Position numbers and translations under genes: made by a program. Below are positions 20,048-28,794 of a stretch of 64,000 nucleotides of DNA, piece by piece; positions within the stretch are counted from its first letter, which is position 1, and every line of letters begins with the position of its first letter. The notes under the pieces are model-generated. The model saw only the letters and a program-made list of their open reading frames with translations, was not told the origin of the DNA and ran no database searches. The DNA comes from Lachnospiraceae bacterium (lineage in GTDB: Bacteria > Bacillota > Clostridia > Lachnospirales > Lachnospiraceae), in assembly GCA_022792885.1 (NCBI GenBank), contig JAAWBX010000007.1:1-64000 (forward strand), written 5' to 3'.

Positions 20048-21340
20048 ATGTTAGATATTAAATTTGTCAGAGAGAATCCGAATATTGTAAAGCAGAACAT
20101 TCATAATAAATTCCAGGATAATAAACTGGAATTGGTAGATGAAGTCATCCGGTTGGATGCGGAGAGCCGTAAGGCCAAACAGGAGGCCGATCAGCTTCGT
20201 GCCGAGAGGAACCGGATCTCGAAACAGATTGGCGCTCTCATGGGAAAAGGACTGAAAGAGGAGGCGGAAGAAGCGAAAAAACAGGTAACGGAGAAATCCG
20301 AGTACCTGGCCAGGTTGGAGGAGAAAGAAGAAGAGCTGGAGAAAAAAATTCGGAAAATCATGATGACGATTCCCAATATCATCGATCCCAGCGTACCGAT
20401 CGGAAAAGATGACAGCGAAAATGTGGAAGTAGAGCGTTTCGGCGAGCCGATCATTCCGGAATTTGAAATCCCTTACCATACGGAAATTATGGAACGTTTT
20501 CAGGGGATCGATTTGGACAGCGCCAGAAGGGTGGCCGGAAACGGTTTTTATTATCTGATGGGGGACATTGCCAGATTGCACTCGGCCGTGATCTCCTATG
20601 CGCGCGATTTTATGATTGGGCGCGGATTTACTTATTGTGTTCCTCCTTTTATGATCCGAAGCGACGTCGTTACCGGAGTTATGAGTTTTGCCGAGATGGA
20701 CGCCATGATGTATAAGATTGAAGGGGAAGATTTGTATCTGATCGGAACCAGCGAACATTCCATGATCGGGAAATTCATCGATCAGATTCTGACGGAAGAA
20801 TCCCTTCCCTATACAATGACCAGTTATTCTCCCTGCTTCCGAAAAGAGAAGGGAGCGCATGGCTTGGAGGAAAGAGGCGTTTATCGGATCCATCAGTTTG
20901 AAAAGCAGGAGATGATCGTCGTCTGTAAGCCGGAAGAGAGTAAGATGTGGTTCGATAAATTATGGCAGAATACGGTCGATCTGTTCCGCTCTTTGGATGT
21001 ACCGGTCCGCACACTGGAATGCTGTTCCGGAGATTTGGCGGATCTGAAAGTAAAATCCGTGGATGTAGAGGCTTGGTCGCCGAGACAGAAGAAGTATTTC
21101 GAAGTGGGAAGTTGTTCGAATTTGGGGGACGCCCAGGCAAGACGGCTTCGTATCCGGGTAAACGGCGCGGAAGGAAAATATTTTGCGCACACATTGAATA
21201 ATACGGTGGTAGCGCCGCCCAGAATGTTGATTGCTTTTTTGGAAAACAATCTTCAGGCGGATGGTTCCGTGAAAATTCCGGCGGCTCTTCAGCCGTACAT
21301 GGGAGGAACCCAGTCGCTTCAGCCGAAAAATAAGGAGTAA
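20048..21340 (+). CDS. serS: seryl-tRNA synthetase
   Basis: This 430-residue class II synthetase charges tRNA-Ser and tRNA-Sec. The N-terminal coiled-coil arm (about 25-105) reads the long variable arm of the tRNA. The class II motif 2 region CFRKEKGAHGLEERGVYRIHQF and the motif 3 region LNNTVVAPPRMLIAFLENN are present. Length and start are standard. A tRNA-Ser lies at the left end of the window, though not linked by transcription. Confidence 0.96.
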   Translation: MLDIKFVRENPNIVKQNIHNKFQDNKLELVDEVIRLDAESRKAKQEADQLRAERNRISKQIGALMGKGLKEEAEEAKKQVTEKSEYLARLEEKEEELEKKIRKIMMTIPNIIDPSVPIGKDDSENVEVERFGEPIIPEFEIPYHTEIMERFQGIDLDSARRVAGNGFYYLMGDIARLHSAVISYARDFMIGRGFTYCVPPFMIRSDVVTGVMSFAEMDAMMYKIEGEDLYLIGTSEHSMIGKFIDQILTEESLPYTMTSYSPCFRKEKGAHGLEERGVYRIHQFEKQEMIVVCKPEESKMWFDKLWQNTVDLFRSLDVPVRTLECCSGDLADLKVKSVDVEAWSPRQKKYFEVGSCSNLGDAQARRLRIRVNGAEGKYFAHTLNNTVVAPPRMLIAFLENNLQADGSVKIPAALQPYMGGTQSLQPKNKE

Positions 21341-21345
21341 AAAAT

Positions 21346-22233
21346 TTGCATAAATTTTTAAGAGCAGTCGGTTTTAGCCGCTGTACTCAGAAAAAAGAGG
21401 AGAATTATCTGTTAAAGCAGATGGAAAACCGTTATACCGTGTGTAACAGTTGCGAAAAGTATGACGGAGAAGAAATGACGGAATTGAAAATTTCTCTGGC
21501 GGAAGGGATCGGAGTTATTTTGAGAGGGCGGTATCGGGAGGACGGGGAATTTGAACGGGAGTACTACTTTCCGTATGTAACTTGTGACGAAGTTGCTACA
21601 ACGGCGCCCTGTCAGGTTCAGCGTCACGCGGAAAAAGATGCGTTTTCCGGACTTTGTGAGGAGTATCGTTTGGGTATTTCCTTGATCTTCTATATACAGA
21701 ACGCGCTGGAATATGAAGAGCGATGTATGGATGTTTTAAGATCGTCCGACATCTCCGGAGTTTGTCTGTCCGCATTGTCCGTGTCCGGAAAGATTTTGAT
21801 TCCTTTGAAGAAGACAAAAAGACAGATCGAACTTTCTCAGGTATCCACGAAGAATCGTTCCGCTCTTCTGGAAGCGGCGCGGCAGGGGGATGAAAGCGCA
21901 ATGGAATCTTTAACTCTGGAGGATATCAATACGTACACGGATATTACCAGGCGAATGATGAAGGAGGATGTATATTCCCTTCTGGATTCGTGTTTTATGC
22001 CTTTCGGAGTAGAATGTGATCAGTATTCCGTAGTGGGAACGATTTTGGATTTGAAGAAAGTGGAAAATCTCTGGAGTGGAGAAAAAATTTATATTATAAA
22101 GCTGGAATGCAATGATATGGTGTTTCATGTGGCCATCAATGAAGCGGATCTCTTGGGCGAACCGATGGTCGGGAGGCGTTTTAAGGGAGATATCTGGCTG
22201 CAGGGTATTTTACAATTTGACAAACGGAATTAG
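21346..22233 (+). CDS. DUF3881 family protein
   Basis: This 295-residue cytosolic protein of unknown role belongs to a family I recognise mainly from Lachnospiraceae. It begins HKFLRAVGFS and contains YYFPYVTCDEVATTAPCQVQRHA and a C-terminal segment IYIIKLECNDMVFHVAINEADLLGEP. No catalytic motif is evident and it has no transmembrane segment. The start is TTG at 21346, with AAGGAG about 8 nt upstream; no ATG fits the N-terminus. It follows serS by 5 bp and is followed by a strong terminator. Confidence 0.75.
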   Translation: MHKFLRAVGFSRCTQKKEENYLLKQMENRYTVCNSCEKYDGEEMTELKISLAEGIGVILRGRYREDGEFEREYYFPYVTCDEVATTAPCQVQRHAEKDAFSGLCEEYRLGISLIFYIQNALEYEERCMDVLRSSDISGVCLSALSVSGKILIPLKKTKRQIELSQVSTKNRSALLEAARQGDESAMESLTLEDINTYTDITRRMMKEDVYSLLDSCFMPFGVECDQYSVVGTILDLKKVENLWSGEKIYIIKLECNDMVFHVAINEADLLGEPMVGRRFKGDIWLQGILQFDKRN

Positions 22234-22281
22234 AACCGAGGAATTTGCTTTTGACAACGTTCTTCGGATATGTAAGTAAGC

Positions 22282-22319
22282 AAAAACGCTGTATCGGGAA
22301 AACCTGATACAGCGTTTTT
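22282..22319 (+). terminator. bidirectional terminator, serS-DUF3881 / trxA
   Basis: AAAAACGCTGTATC and GATACAGCGTTTTT form a long stem extended by GGG/CCT, closed by an AAAA loop. A runs on one side and T runs on the other let it act in both directions, serving the rightward serS transcript and the leftward trxA transcript. Confidence 0.92.
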
Positions 22320-22379
22320 GTCATATACCATACGTTTGTGAAAAGTAAGTTTTTGGACGGAGAAAGACAGATCAGAAGA

Positions 22380-22694
22380 TTATAACAGAGCCTGGATTTT
22401 TCCTTTCAGATCTTCTGCGGAGACAAGCCCGACGCTTTCGCCGGAGAGCTCCCCGTTTTTGAAAAATTTCAGAGTGGGAACGGCCTGAATCTGATAATTT
22501 TCCGCTATCGTATTCTGATCGATGTCAATTTTTACAAATTTTACTTTGCCCTCAAAATCTTTTGCGTTCTGCTCCAGAATGGGAGCCAGCATCTTACAGG
22601 GACCGCACCAGGTAGCAAAAAAATCAACGACCACCGGTAATTCACTTTTTAATACTTCCTGTTCGAATGTCGCGTCTGTGACTACGTTTATCAT
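22380..22694 (-). CDS. trxA: thioredoxin
   Basis: This 104-residue thioredoxin has the active site WCGPCK (about 29-34) and the cis-proline loop AVPTLKFFKNGE. It reduces disulfides of cytosolic targets with thioredoxin reductase, which is not in the window. AAAGGAG stands 7 nt before the ATG. It may be co-transcribed with the small lysine-rich frame and trmB upstream. Confidence 0.95.
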   Translation of the reverse strand: MINVVTDATFEQEVLKSELPVVVDFFATWCGPCKMLAPILEQNAKDFEGKVKFVKIDIDQNTIAENYQIQAVPTLKFFKNGELSGESVGLVSAEDLKGKIQALL

Positions 22695-22713
22695 AGATAC
22701 TCTCCTTTGCTTT

Positions 22714-22857
22714 TTACTTTTTTTTCTTTTTCTTTCCGCTTTCCAGAAACTGATTGATCTCGTCGCAGGATCTCTTGCACTGCTTCATCCATCTCTCCAG
22801 ACTGTCTTTCTCATATAATGTTCTAAGCAGCTTGTGCTGTTGTTTTGGTTTTCCCAT
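22714..22857 (-). CDS. small lysine-rich protein, 47 residues
   Basis: A 48-codon frame between trmB and trxA encodes MGKPKQQHKLLRTLYEKD, a middle with CKRSC, and a tail of six lysines. The central part could form an amphipathic helix, and the two cysteines lie four residues apart. An in-frame stop 6 nt upstream fixes the ATG as the earliest start. The ribosome site is poor (GGCG only), which lowers confidence. A TATAAT lies at 22886-22891 on the minus strand. I do not recognise a family. It may be a real small protein, or merely leader sequence of trxA. Confidence 0.45.
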   Translation of the reverse strand: MGKPKQQHKLLRTLYEKDSLERWMKQCKRSCDEINQFLESGKKKKKK

Positions 22858-22908
22858 TTTTTACGCCGCTTTTTTAATTTTCTCTATTATATGCAGTCGA
22901 AGGAAATC

Positions 22909-23547
22909 TTATCCCTTTTGCGCAATAAGTTTGCAGATAGGGTTTCCTTTTTCTGAAAAACGTTCTTCATATTCCGTCATGATGTTTCTAGCTCCCAGGG
23001 GATCGTGGTGCAGGTCTTTCGTCTGCGCCAGCAGTTTCCAGCCGGCTGCCGGGATTTCTGCTAGGGAAAAATCAAACAATGCCAAATTGTCCGTTTTAAA
23101 TTCCAACAATCCGTCTTTTTTTAATATTTTTTCATAAAGAGACAGGTAGTTGCGGGAAGTCAGGCGTCTTTTTTGATGGCGGTCTTTCGGCCAGGGGTCC
23201 GAAAAATTCAGATAAACCCGATCCAGCTCTTCTTTTGCGAATACCTTTTCCAGATTTTCGGCAAACATACAGATAAAGTATAAATTCGGGAGCGTCTCTT
23301 CTCCCAGTTTTTCTACCGCCCGCAGAAGGACGCTGGTATATTTTTCAATGCCGATGTAATTGATGTCCGGATTTTTCTTGGCAAGCTCCGTCAGAAAACG
23401 GCCTTTTCCCATACCGATTTCAATTTGAATCGGATTTTGATTCCCGAAAATATCATGCCATCTTCCGAGACAGGATTCCGGGTTTTGGATAACGGTAGGG
23501 CTTGCTTCGATCACTTGTTTGGCTCGGGGGATATTTCTCAGTCTCAC
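22909..23547 (-). CDS. trmB: tRNA (guanine-46 N7)-methyltransferase
   Basis: This SAM-dependent methyltransferase makes m7G46 in the tRNA variable loop. It shows the SAM site IQIEIGMGKGRFLTELA, NYIGIEKYTSVLLRA, and the family motif NFSDPWPKDRHQKRRL. I set the start at a GTG (23547), giving the N-terminus RLRNIPRAKQ seen in relatives, with AGAGGA 7 nt before it; ATGs at 23562 and 23586 are alternatives. The resulting length of 212 residues is normal. Confidence 0.9.
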   Translation of the reverse strand: MRLRNIPRAKQVIEASPTVIQNPESCLGRWHDIFGNQNPIQIEIGMGKGRFLTELAKKNPDINYIGIEKYTSVLLRAVEKLGEETLPNLYFICMFAENLEKVFAKEELDRVYLNFSDPWPKDRHQKRRLTSRNYLSLYEKILKKDGLLEFKTDNLALFDFSLAEIPAAGWKLLAQTKDLHHDPLGARNIMTEYEERFSEKGNPICKLIAQKG

Positions 23548-23641
23548 TTGCTTTCCTCTCATTCGTTTGCGGCTGCTTTTTATCATACACCATCTTGCAT
23601 CTTTTTTCTATCTTTTTTTTATCTCCATCGTGTCATATCTC

Positions 23642-23671
23642 TTGTCAATTCCTATCAAAATGGTGTATGAT
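23642..23671 (+). promoter_or_regulatory. candidate promoter of the 23702 gene, with a mirrored -10
   Basis: TTGTCA (23642-23647), an 18-bp spacer and TATGAT (23666-23671). The 13-bp block around the -10, at 23660-23672, recurs inverted at 23581-23593, which overlaps the divergent trmB 5' region. Confidence 0.5.
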
Positions 23672-23701
23672 AGAGAAAGTGTAAAAATCAGGAGGCGTTT
23701 T

Positions 23702-24406
23702 ATGAAGATTCTACATTACCTGACTGGTATTTTATGTACGTTTTCTCTGATCCTCGTTTTACTGATTTCTTCTTTCGAATGGGCCGTGTACGGAGATATG
23801 GGCTATTTTGAAAGAGAATACAGGAAATATGACGTGCTGGAAGATGTTCGGATGGAGATGGATGATTTGATGGAGGTTACCCGGGAGATGATGGATTATC
23901 TTCGGGGGGATCGGGAGGACCTTCATATTCAGACTACGATCGCGGGGGAATCCCGGGAGTTTTTTAATGAGAGAGAAATTCTGCATATGGAGGACGTTCG
24001 GAACCTGTTTTTAGGAGGCCTTGTGGTTCGAAGAGTTTGCCTGTTGTTATGTCTGGCTTGTCTGGCGGCTCTTTTCTTTTTAAAAGCGGATTGGAAGAAG
24101 ACGTTCCCACGGTGCGTTCAGTGGGGGACAGGCCTTTTTTTTGCGGTTCTTGCGCTTTTGACCGCGGCGGTTGTCAGTGATTTTAACAAGTATTTTGTGA
24201 TTTTCCATAAGATCTTTTTTAGCAATGATCTTTGGATTTTGGATCCCGCCACCGATCTTCTGATCAATATCGTGCCGGAACCGTTTTTTATGGATACGGC
24301 GGCCCGAATCGGTTTGACTTTTGGCATTTCTGTTCTTGTGCTTTTGGGTGTCGGCACAGGTTTTCGTATTTACTTTAAGAAGAAGGAGAAGGTTTCTCAT
24401 GTGTAG
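23702..24406 (+). CDS. TIGR01906 (DUF1461) integral membrane protein
   Basis: This 234-residue protein has about four transmembrane segments: near 5-25, and three between about 103 and 225. An acidic, Met-rich extracytoplasmic loop (about 35-100) follows the first segment and contains GDMGYFEREYRKYDV and REILHMEDVRNL, features of the family. The function is unknown. AGGAGG precedes the ATG at 23702; upstream open sequence is not used. It overlaps the next gene, a cell-wall carboxypeptidase, by 8 bp, so the pair is probably translated together. Confidence 0.75.
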   Translation: MKILHYLTGILCTFSLILVLLISSFEWAVYGDMGYFEREYRKYDVLEDVRMEMDDLMEVTREMMDYLRGDREDLHIQTTIAGESREFFNEREILHMEDVRNLFLGGLVVRRVCLLLCLACLAALFFLKADWKKTFPRCVQWGTGLFFAVLALLTAAVVSDFNKYFVIFHKIFFSNDLWILDPATDLLINIVPEPFFMDTAARIGLTFGISVLVLLGVGTGFRIYFKKKEKVSHV

Positions 24407-25844
24407 TATCAAAAAGCGGATTTTTCATATTCTGTTATCGGTTGTCACGTTGTTTGCTTCTTTGTCGTTGCCGGTTTTGGCGGAGGAGGGCTCGGTTTTA
24501 ACGACCGACGTGCCCGCGCCGGAAATCGTAGGGGAAGCGGGATTTCTCATGGAAGCCAATACGGGTACGATTCTTTATGCGAAGAACGAGAACGAAGCTC
24601 TGTATCCGGCCAGCATTACGAAGATCATGACGGCGCTTGTCGTGATCGAGAATACGGAAAATTTTGGCGACGTCATTACTTTTTCGGATGCGGCCGTCAA
24701 CGGGATCGATTGGGACAGCACCAAGATTTATGCTTACGTGGGAGAGCAGCTTACCGTGGAACAGGCTCTTTACGGATTGATGCTGAAATCGGGGAATGAT
24801 TGTGCCGTGGCGTTGGCGGAGTATGTGGCCGGGTCGGAGGCGGCTTTCGCGGAGATGATGAATGCCAGAGCCGCAGAGATCGGATGTACCAATACGCATT
24901 TTGTCAATGCCCATGGGCTCCAGAATGAGAATCATTATACGACGGTTCATGATATGGCTTTGATTATGCGGGAAGCGATGGAAAATGATATTTTCCGCGT
25001 CATTGATTCTACCGTTTCGTATAAAGTGGATTGGACAAACATGAGAGAGAGTGGGTTTGATACCTGGGTCATGGGGAATAAGATGATGAATCCCAACTCC
25101 GATTCCTATTATGAGGGGGTTTTCTGCGGGAAAACGGGTTATACCGACCAGGCCGGCAATACGCTTGTTACCTGCGCCACCCGGGGAAACAGTGATTTGA
25201 TCTGTGTGGTCATGAAATGTCCGCAAAGTCATTACAACGATACGAAAGCCCTTTTTGATTACGGTTTCAATCATTTTACGGTCTATGATATGGCTTCGGC
25301 TGAAAATCCGGTGTCCTATGATATGGGAGGAACCAATTTTTTCGGAAACCTGGAGTCTGTGGTAGGCGGCCGGAGTTTTTCCATTCAGACGGGGAGTACC
25401 TGTCTGATGCTGCCCAATTCGGTGCCTTTGACGGAGATTCAGAGCCGCCTGACGTATGATGTAGGGGAAGAAGGGAACGCTTCTATGGAATTTGCCCGGG
25501 TGCAGTATCTGTATCAGGATCGGGTGATCGGGGAGACTTCGCTGACGCTTTTGCCGGAGACGGAGACGGGATTTGATTTTGAGAACCATGAGAATCCGGT
25601 TCCGGAGACGGAGACGCAGATTGTTCAGGAGGAGACGAAAAAGATGGTCTTTCAACCGATCTATCTTGTGCTGGGAGTTTTAGGAGCGGCGGCGGCAGGC
25701 CTGGCGGCTTTCCTTGTGATCCGCGTTTCGGGCAGGAAAGATCAGTACATTTATCCGGAGAAAAGAACAAGGAAGAATCGTTTGAGAAACGCTTCTTCCC
25801 CGTTCGGTTCCCTGGACGGGAAAAGAAGGAGAAGAAGATATTAA
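24399..25844 (+). CDS. dacF: D-alanyl-D-alanine carboxypeptidase (PBP5/DacF family)
   Basis: This 481-residue secreted, membrane-held penicillin-binding protein trims the last D-Ala from peptidoglycan side chains. A signal peptide (about 1-28) ends near VLAEEG. The serine site is SITK (SxxK), the second motif SGN (SGNDCAVALAEY) and the third KTG (GKTGYTDQAGN). A PBP5-like C-terminal domain follows, then a transmembrane helix (about 435-460) and a basic tail. The start is inside the end of the upstream gene. Its stop codon overlaps the stop of recQ on the other strand. The symbol is by family and the paralogue is uncertain. Confidence 0.9.
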   Translation: MCSIKKRIFHILLSVVTLFASLSLPVLAEEGSVLTTDVPAPEIVGEAGFLMEANTGTILYAKNENEALYPASITKIMTALVVIENTENFGDVITFSDAAVNGIDWDSTKIYAYVGEQLTVEQALYGLMLKSGNDCAVALAEYVAGSEAAFAEMMNARAAEIGCTNTHFVNAHGLQNENHYTTVHDMALIMREAMENDIFRVIDSTVSYKVDWTNMRESGFDTWVMGNKMMNPNSDSYYEGVFCGKTGYTDQAGNTLVTCATRGNSDLICVVMKCPQSHYNDTKALFDYGFNHFTVYDMASAENPVSYDMGGTNFFGNLESVVGGRSFSIQTGSTCLMLPNSVPLTEIQSRLTYDVGEEGNASMEFARVQYLYQDRVIGETSLTLLPETETGFDFENHENPVPETETQIVQEETKKMVFQPIYLVLGVLGAAAAGLAAFLVIRVSGRKDQYIYPEKRTRKNRLRNASSPFGSLDGKRRRRRY

Positions 25845-27679
25845 ATATGTGATTGCGCCAGGCAGGCCAGGAACGCTTCTCCGTATTTTTTGAATTTGTA
25901 TTCTCCGACACCGGAAATCTCCATCATTTCGGTTTGGTTTTTTGGCGTCTGAAGGCACATTTGAACGAGAGTTTTATCCGAGAACACAATGTAGGGAGGT
26001 ACGCCTTCTTGTTGGGCCAGGTTTTTCCGGCATAGCCGGAGTTTTTCGAATAATATTTCCTCTTCGGGGGAAAGGGTGAATGAACCGGAAGAGCGTTTCT
26101 TTCGGCTCGTTTTTTCTGCGGTTTCTTCCGGTTTTTCCGGTGCGGTTTTCAGGAAGACTTTTTCGTCTCCGAAAAGGATGTCCCGGGCGGAAGGGCCCAG
26201 ATGAACGATCTGGTATTCATTATTTGTCGTGGTCAGAATGCCCTGCAAAAGCAGATGGTTTGCTACCTGACGAAGGTGGGGAAGCGACGTCTGCCGTGCG
26301 CTTCCGTACCAGGTATTTTCGTCCATCCGATATTGACGGATTTTGGCTGTCCGGGCTCCGTGTACCGCGTCTAAAAGGACGCCCATACCGTATCTTTGTC
26401 CGGTCTCCGCCGCGCAGCCGATGATCGCGCGTGCGACGGATGTAACGTCTTCGATTTCAAAAGAGTTCAGACAATTGGAACAGTTCGCGCAGGTTTCGTT
26501 TGCCTGTTCTCCGAAGTAAGTCAGAATATAGGCGCGCAGGCAGTCTCTGGTAAAGCAATAGAGCGTCATTTTTTTCAGCCGTTCTTCTTCCCGCGCCTGA
26601 ATCAAAGCCCGGGTCTCGGCGTCCAGTTCTTCGTTATCGGAATTATGTGTGATAAAAAAGCGATTTGTAATCGCATCCTGGCCGCTATAGTATAAAATGC
26701 ACTCGGCCGGCTGGCCGTCCCGCCCGGCCCGTCCGGCTTCCTGGTAATAGGATTCCAGATTTTTCGGCATTCCGCAGTGAAGGACGTAACGGACGTTGGA
26801 TTTATCAATGCCCATACCAAAAGCGTTGGTTGCCACGATCAGAGGTTTTCGGTCGTAAATGAAATCATCCTGGTTTTGCCTGCGTTCCTGATCGCTTAAA
26901 CCGGCGTGATAGCGTGTGACGGGAAGCCCTCTGACGGCCAGACCGGCGCAGACTTCTTCCACCTGTTTTCGGGTCAGGCAGTAGATAATCCCGCTGTCTT
27001 CCGGGTGGGCCGTCACATAATTCTGGATGGCTTCGTAACGATTCTTCGGCGTTTCTACCCCAAAATAAAGATTTGTCCGGTCAAAACCGGTAGTCACGAC
27101 CAGAGGATTCTTCAGATGAAGAATGTCGGTTACGTCTTCGCGGACGGCGGCGGTGGCGGTAGCCGTGAAGGCGGAAATTACCGGTCTTACCGGCAGATGT
27201 GTGAGAAAGGCAGTGATTTTCAGATAGTCGGGACGAAAATCCTGTCCCCACTGGGAAACACAATGAGCTTCATCGATCGCTACCATGGAGATTTCGGCAT
27301 GGACGGCGAAATGCAGGAAATCGTTTGTCAGAAGTCGTTCCGGCGCGACATAGATGATCGGGTAACGCCCCTGTGCGGCAAAGGCCAGGGCCTTCCGATA
27401 TTGGGCCGGCGTCAGGGAACTGTTCAGATAAGCGGCGTGAATCCCGGCCTGATTTAAGTTGGCCACCTGATCTTTCATCAGGGAGATCAGAGGGGAAATA
27501 ACCAGGGTTATGCCGTCCATCATCAGGGCGGGGATCTGGTAGCACAGAGATTTCCCGGCGCCTGTCGGCATGATGGCGAAAACGTCCCGGCCTGCCAGGA
27601 TGCCGTCGATCAGCGTGTCCTGTCCTTTTCGAAATTTGTCGTATCCGAAATACTTTTTCAGCAGTTGATATTTATCCAA
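25841..27679 (-). CDS. recQ: ATP-dependent DNA helicase RecQ
   Basis: This 612-residue 3'-5' helicase has Walker A PTGAGKSLCYQIPA, the DEAH box AIDEAHCVSQWGQDFRPDY, the SAFTATAT motif and the motif VI segment QEAGRAGRDG. A zinc-binding RQC region contains cysteines in CFTRDC and CANCSNC. An HRDC domain fills the last 80 residues. The start is probably TTG (LDKYQLLKKYFGY) at 27679. It helps recombination and fork repair. It lies 15 bp downstream of the exonuclease gene. Confidence 0.94.
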   Translation of the reverse strand: MDKYQLLKKYFGYDKFRKGQDTLIDGILAGRDVFAIMPTGAGKSLCYQIPALMMDGITLVISPLISLMKDQVANLNQAGIHAAYLNSSLTPAQYRKALAFAAQGRYPIIYVAPERLLTNDFLHFAVHAEISMVAIDEAHCVSQWGQDFRPDYLKITAFLTHLPVRPVISAFTATATAAVREDVTDILHLKNPLVVTTGFDRTNLYFGVETPKNRYEAIQNYVTAHPEDSGIIYCLTRKQVEEVCAGLAVRGLPVTRYHAGLSDQERRQNQDDFIYDRKPLIVATNAFGMGIDKSNVRYVLHCGMPKNLESYYQEAGRAGRDGQPAECILYYSGQDAITNRFFITHNSDNEELDAETRALIQAREEERLKKMTLYCFTRDCLRAYILTYFGEQANETCANCSNCLNSFEIEDVTSVARAIIGCAAETGQRYGMGVLLDAVHGARTAKIRQYRMDENTWYGSARQTSLPHLRQVANHLLLQGILTTTNNEYQIVHLGPSARDILFGDEKVFLKTAPEKPEETAEKTSRKKRSSGSFTLSPEEEILFEKLRLCRKNLAQQEGVPPYIVFSDKTLVQMCLQTPKNQTEMMEISGVGEYKFKKYGEAFLACLAQSHI

Positions 27680-27694
27680 GGCAGCCTCGTTTCT

Positions 27695-28648
27695 TTAGGA
27701 TTTGTGCTTGCGGCGTTCACGGTTTTTCTTTTGAATCTCTTCTTTTCGGGCCAGAATTTCCGCTACCTGTTCTTCGGAAGCGGGTTTTAAGGTGCGGATG
27801 GCGAAATAGCGGCCGTCCGACGCCTTTTTGATGCGGATTTTCCCTTTCAGAAAGCCGTTTCTGGGACAGGAAGCCACGCACAGATATTGTTTTTGCCCGA
27901 CCGGGAACCATCGGACGGTTCGCCGGAGCATTTTGCCGCACAGATAACAGCGGGTAGCCAATACCGTACGATCCGCCATAAGTTCTTCTCTGGTGCGGTA
28001 CAGCTTGGAAACAAATTTTGCGTAGTCCGCAAAGATCATGTAAATTTCTTCTTTTCGGTTTTCCGGCGGGCGGTAATAGTCTACGGAGCGGTAGGACTTT
28101 ACGGCGTCCCAATTCATTTTCATCATGACTTTAGCCGTGTAAAAGGTGTCGTCAAACGCCCGGTGAAAGGGATTCGTTTTTTCGATTCGCAGAGCTTCCA
28201 CGGCGTGTTCCAGGGAACGGCGCAGTTTTCCGTCGTCGTACAGGATACTGAACAGTTTCTGTACGTCATAATAAAAAAGCGGTTTTGGAAGCGGGTTTTC
28301 GGATTGATGGAAGTCGAGGTTTCGTTGAAGCTCCGGCAGATCGCTGGGACCCCAGGTACAGAGAATATAGTCGTTTCCGCACCATGCAAAAAAATCCCGG
28401 GTCACATCGGGAAATCGGCGGGATTGCTTAAGTTCCTCCATGGAATAGTCCAGAATCTCCTTGGTCCGGAAATGGAACTGTTTGTATACGACTGGGCAGA
28501 TCGTTTCTTTGAATGTTCCGAGTATCTTTTTTTCTTCGCTCAGTTTGATCGCGCCGATCTCCAGTATCTCGAAGGGAATCTCAGGATTTTCTTTTTCCTT
28601 TCCGTAGGGACATTGATTCCATTCCAGATCGAGGACGATATAGTTCAT
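27695..28648 (-). CDS. DEDD-type 3'-5' exonuclease family protein
   Basis: This 317-residue protein has an N-terminal RNase-T/DnaQ-like exonuclease fold. Exo I is YIVLDLEWNQ with the D-x-E pair, followed by FEILEIGAIKL; an exo II-like segment is CTWGPSDLPEL, and an exo III-like segment is FHRAFDDTFYTAKV. The C-terminal part carries two cysteine pairs, including CYLCGK (about 246-251), suggesting a zinc site, and a basic tail. The substrate is unknown; sporulation-type exonucleases (KapD-like) are the nearest known type. The ATG at 28648 matches the family. It is probably co-transcribed with recQ. Confidence 0.78.
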   Translation of the reverse strand: MNYIVLDLEWNQCPYGKEKENPEIPFEILEIGAIKLSEEKKILGTFKETICPVVYKQFHFRTKEILDYSMEELKQSRRFPDVTRDFFAWCGNDYILCTWGPSDLPELQRNLDFHQSENPLPKPLFYYDVQKLFSILYDDGKLRRSLEHAVEALRIEKTNPFHRAFDDTFYTAKVMMKMNWDAVKSYRSVDYYRPPENRKEEIYMIFADYAKFVSKLYRTREELMADRTVLATRCYLCGKMLRRTVRWFPVGQKQYLCVASCPRNGFLKGKIRIKKASDGRYFAIRTLKPASEEQVAEILARKEEIQKKNRERRKHKS

Positions 28649-28734
28649 GTGATAAATAGCCTTTCTTCCGTTCTGCGTGATGGGTAAATCTTTATAAAGT
28701 ATAGCACAGTACGGAAAGAGAATCAATTTTCCTC

Positions 28735-28762
28735 TTGCATTTTCCGAAAAAGGGGCTATAAT
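28735..28762 (+). promoter_or_regulatory. promoter of the MATE gene
   Basis: TTGCAT (28735-28740), a 16-bp spacer and TATAAT (28757-28762) lie 32 bp before the start codon. Confidence 0.65.
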
Positions 28763-28794
28763 AAGTGCCTTAAAGAGATTTAAAGGAGATTTTT

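Noticed and set aside
24498-25655. Long (385-codon) leftward frame opposite the carboxypeptidase gene
   Set aside because: It is His/Arg-rich shadow sequence of dacF, whose SxxK, SGN and KTG motifs prove the other strand.
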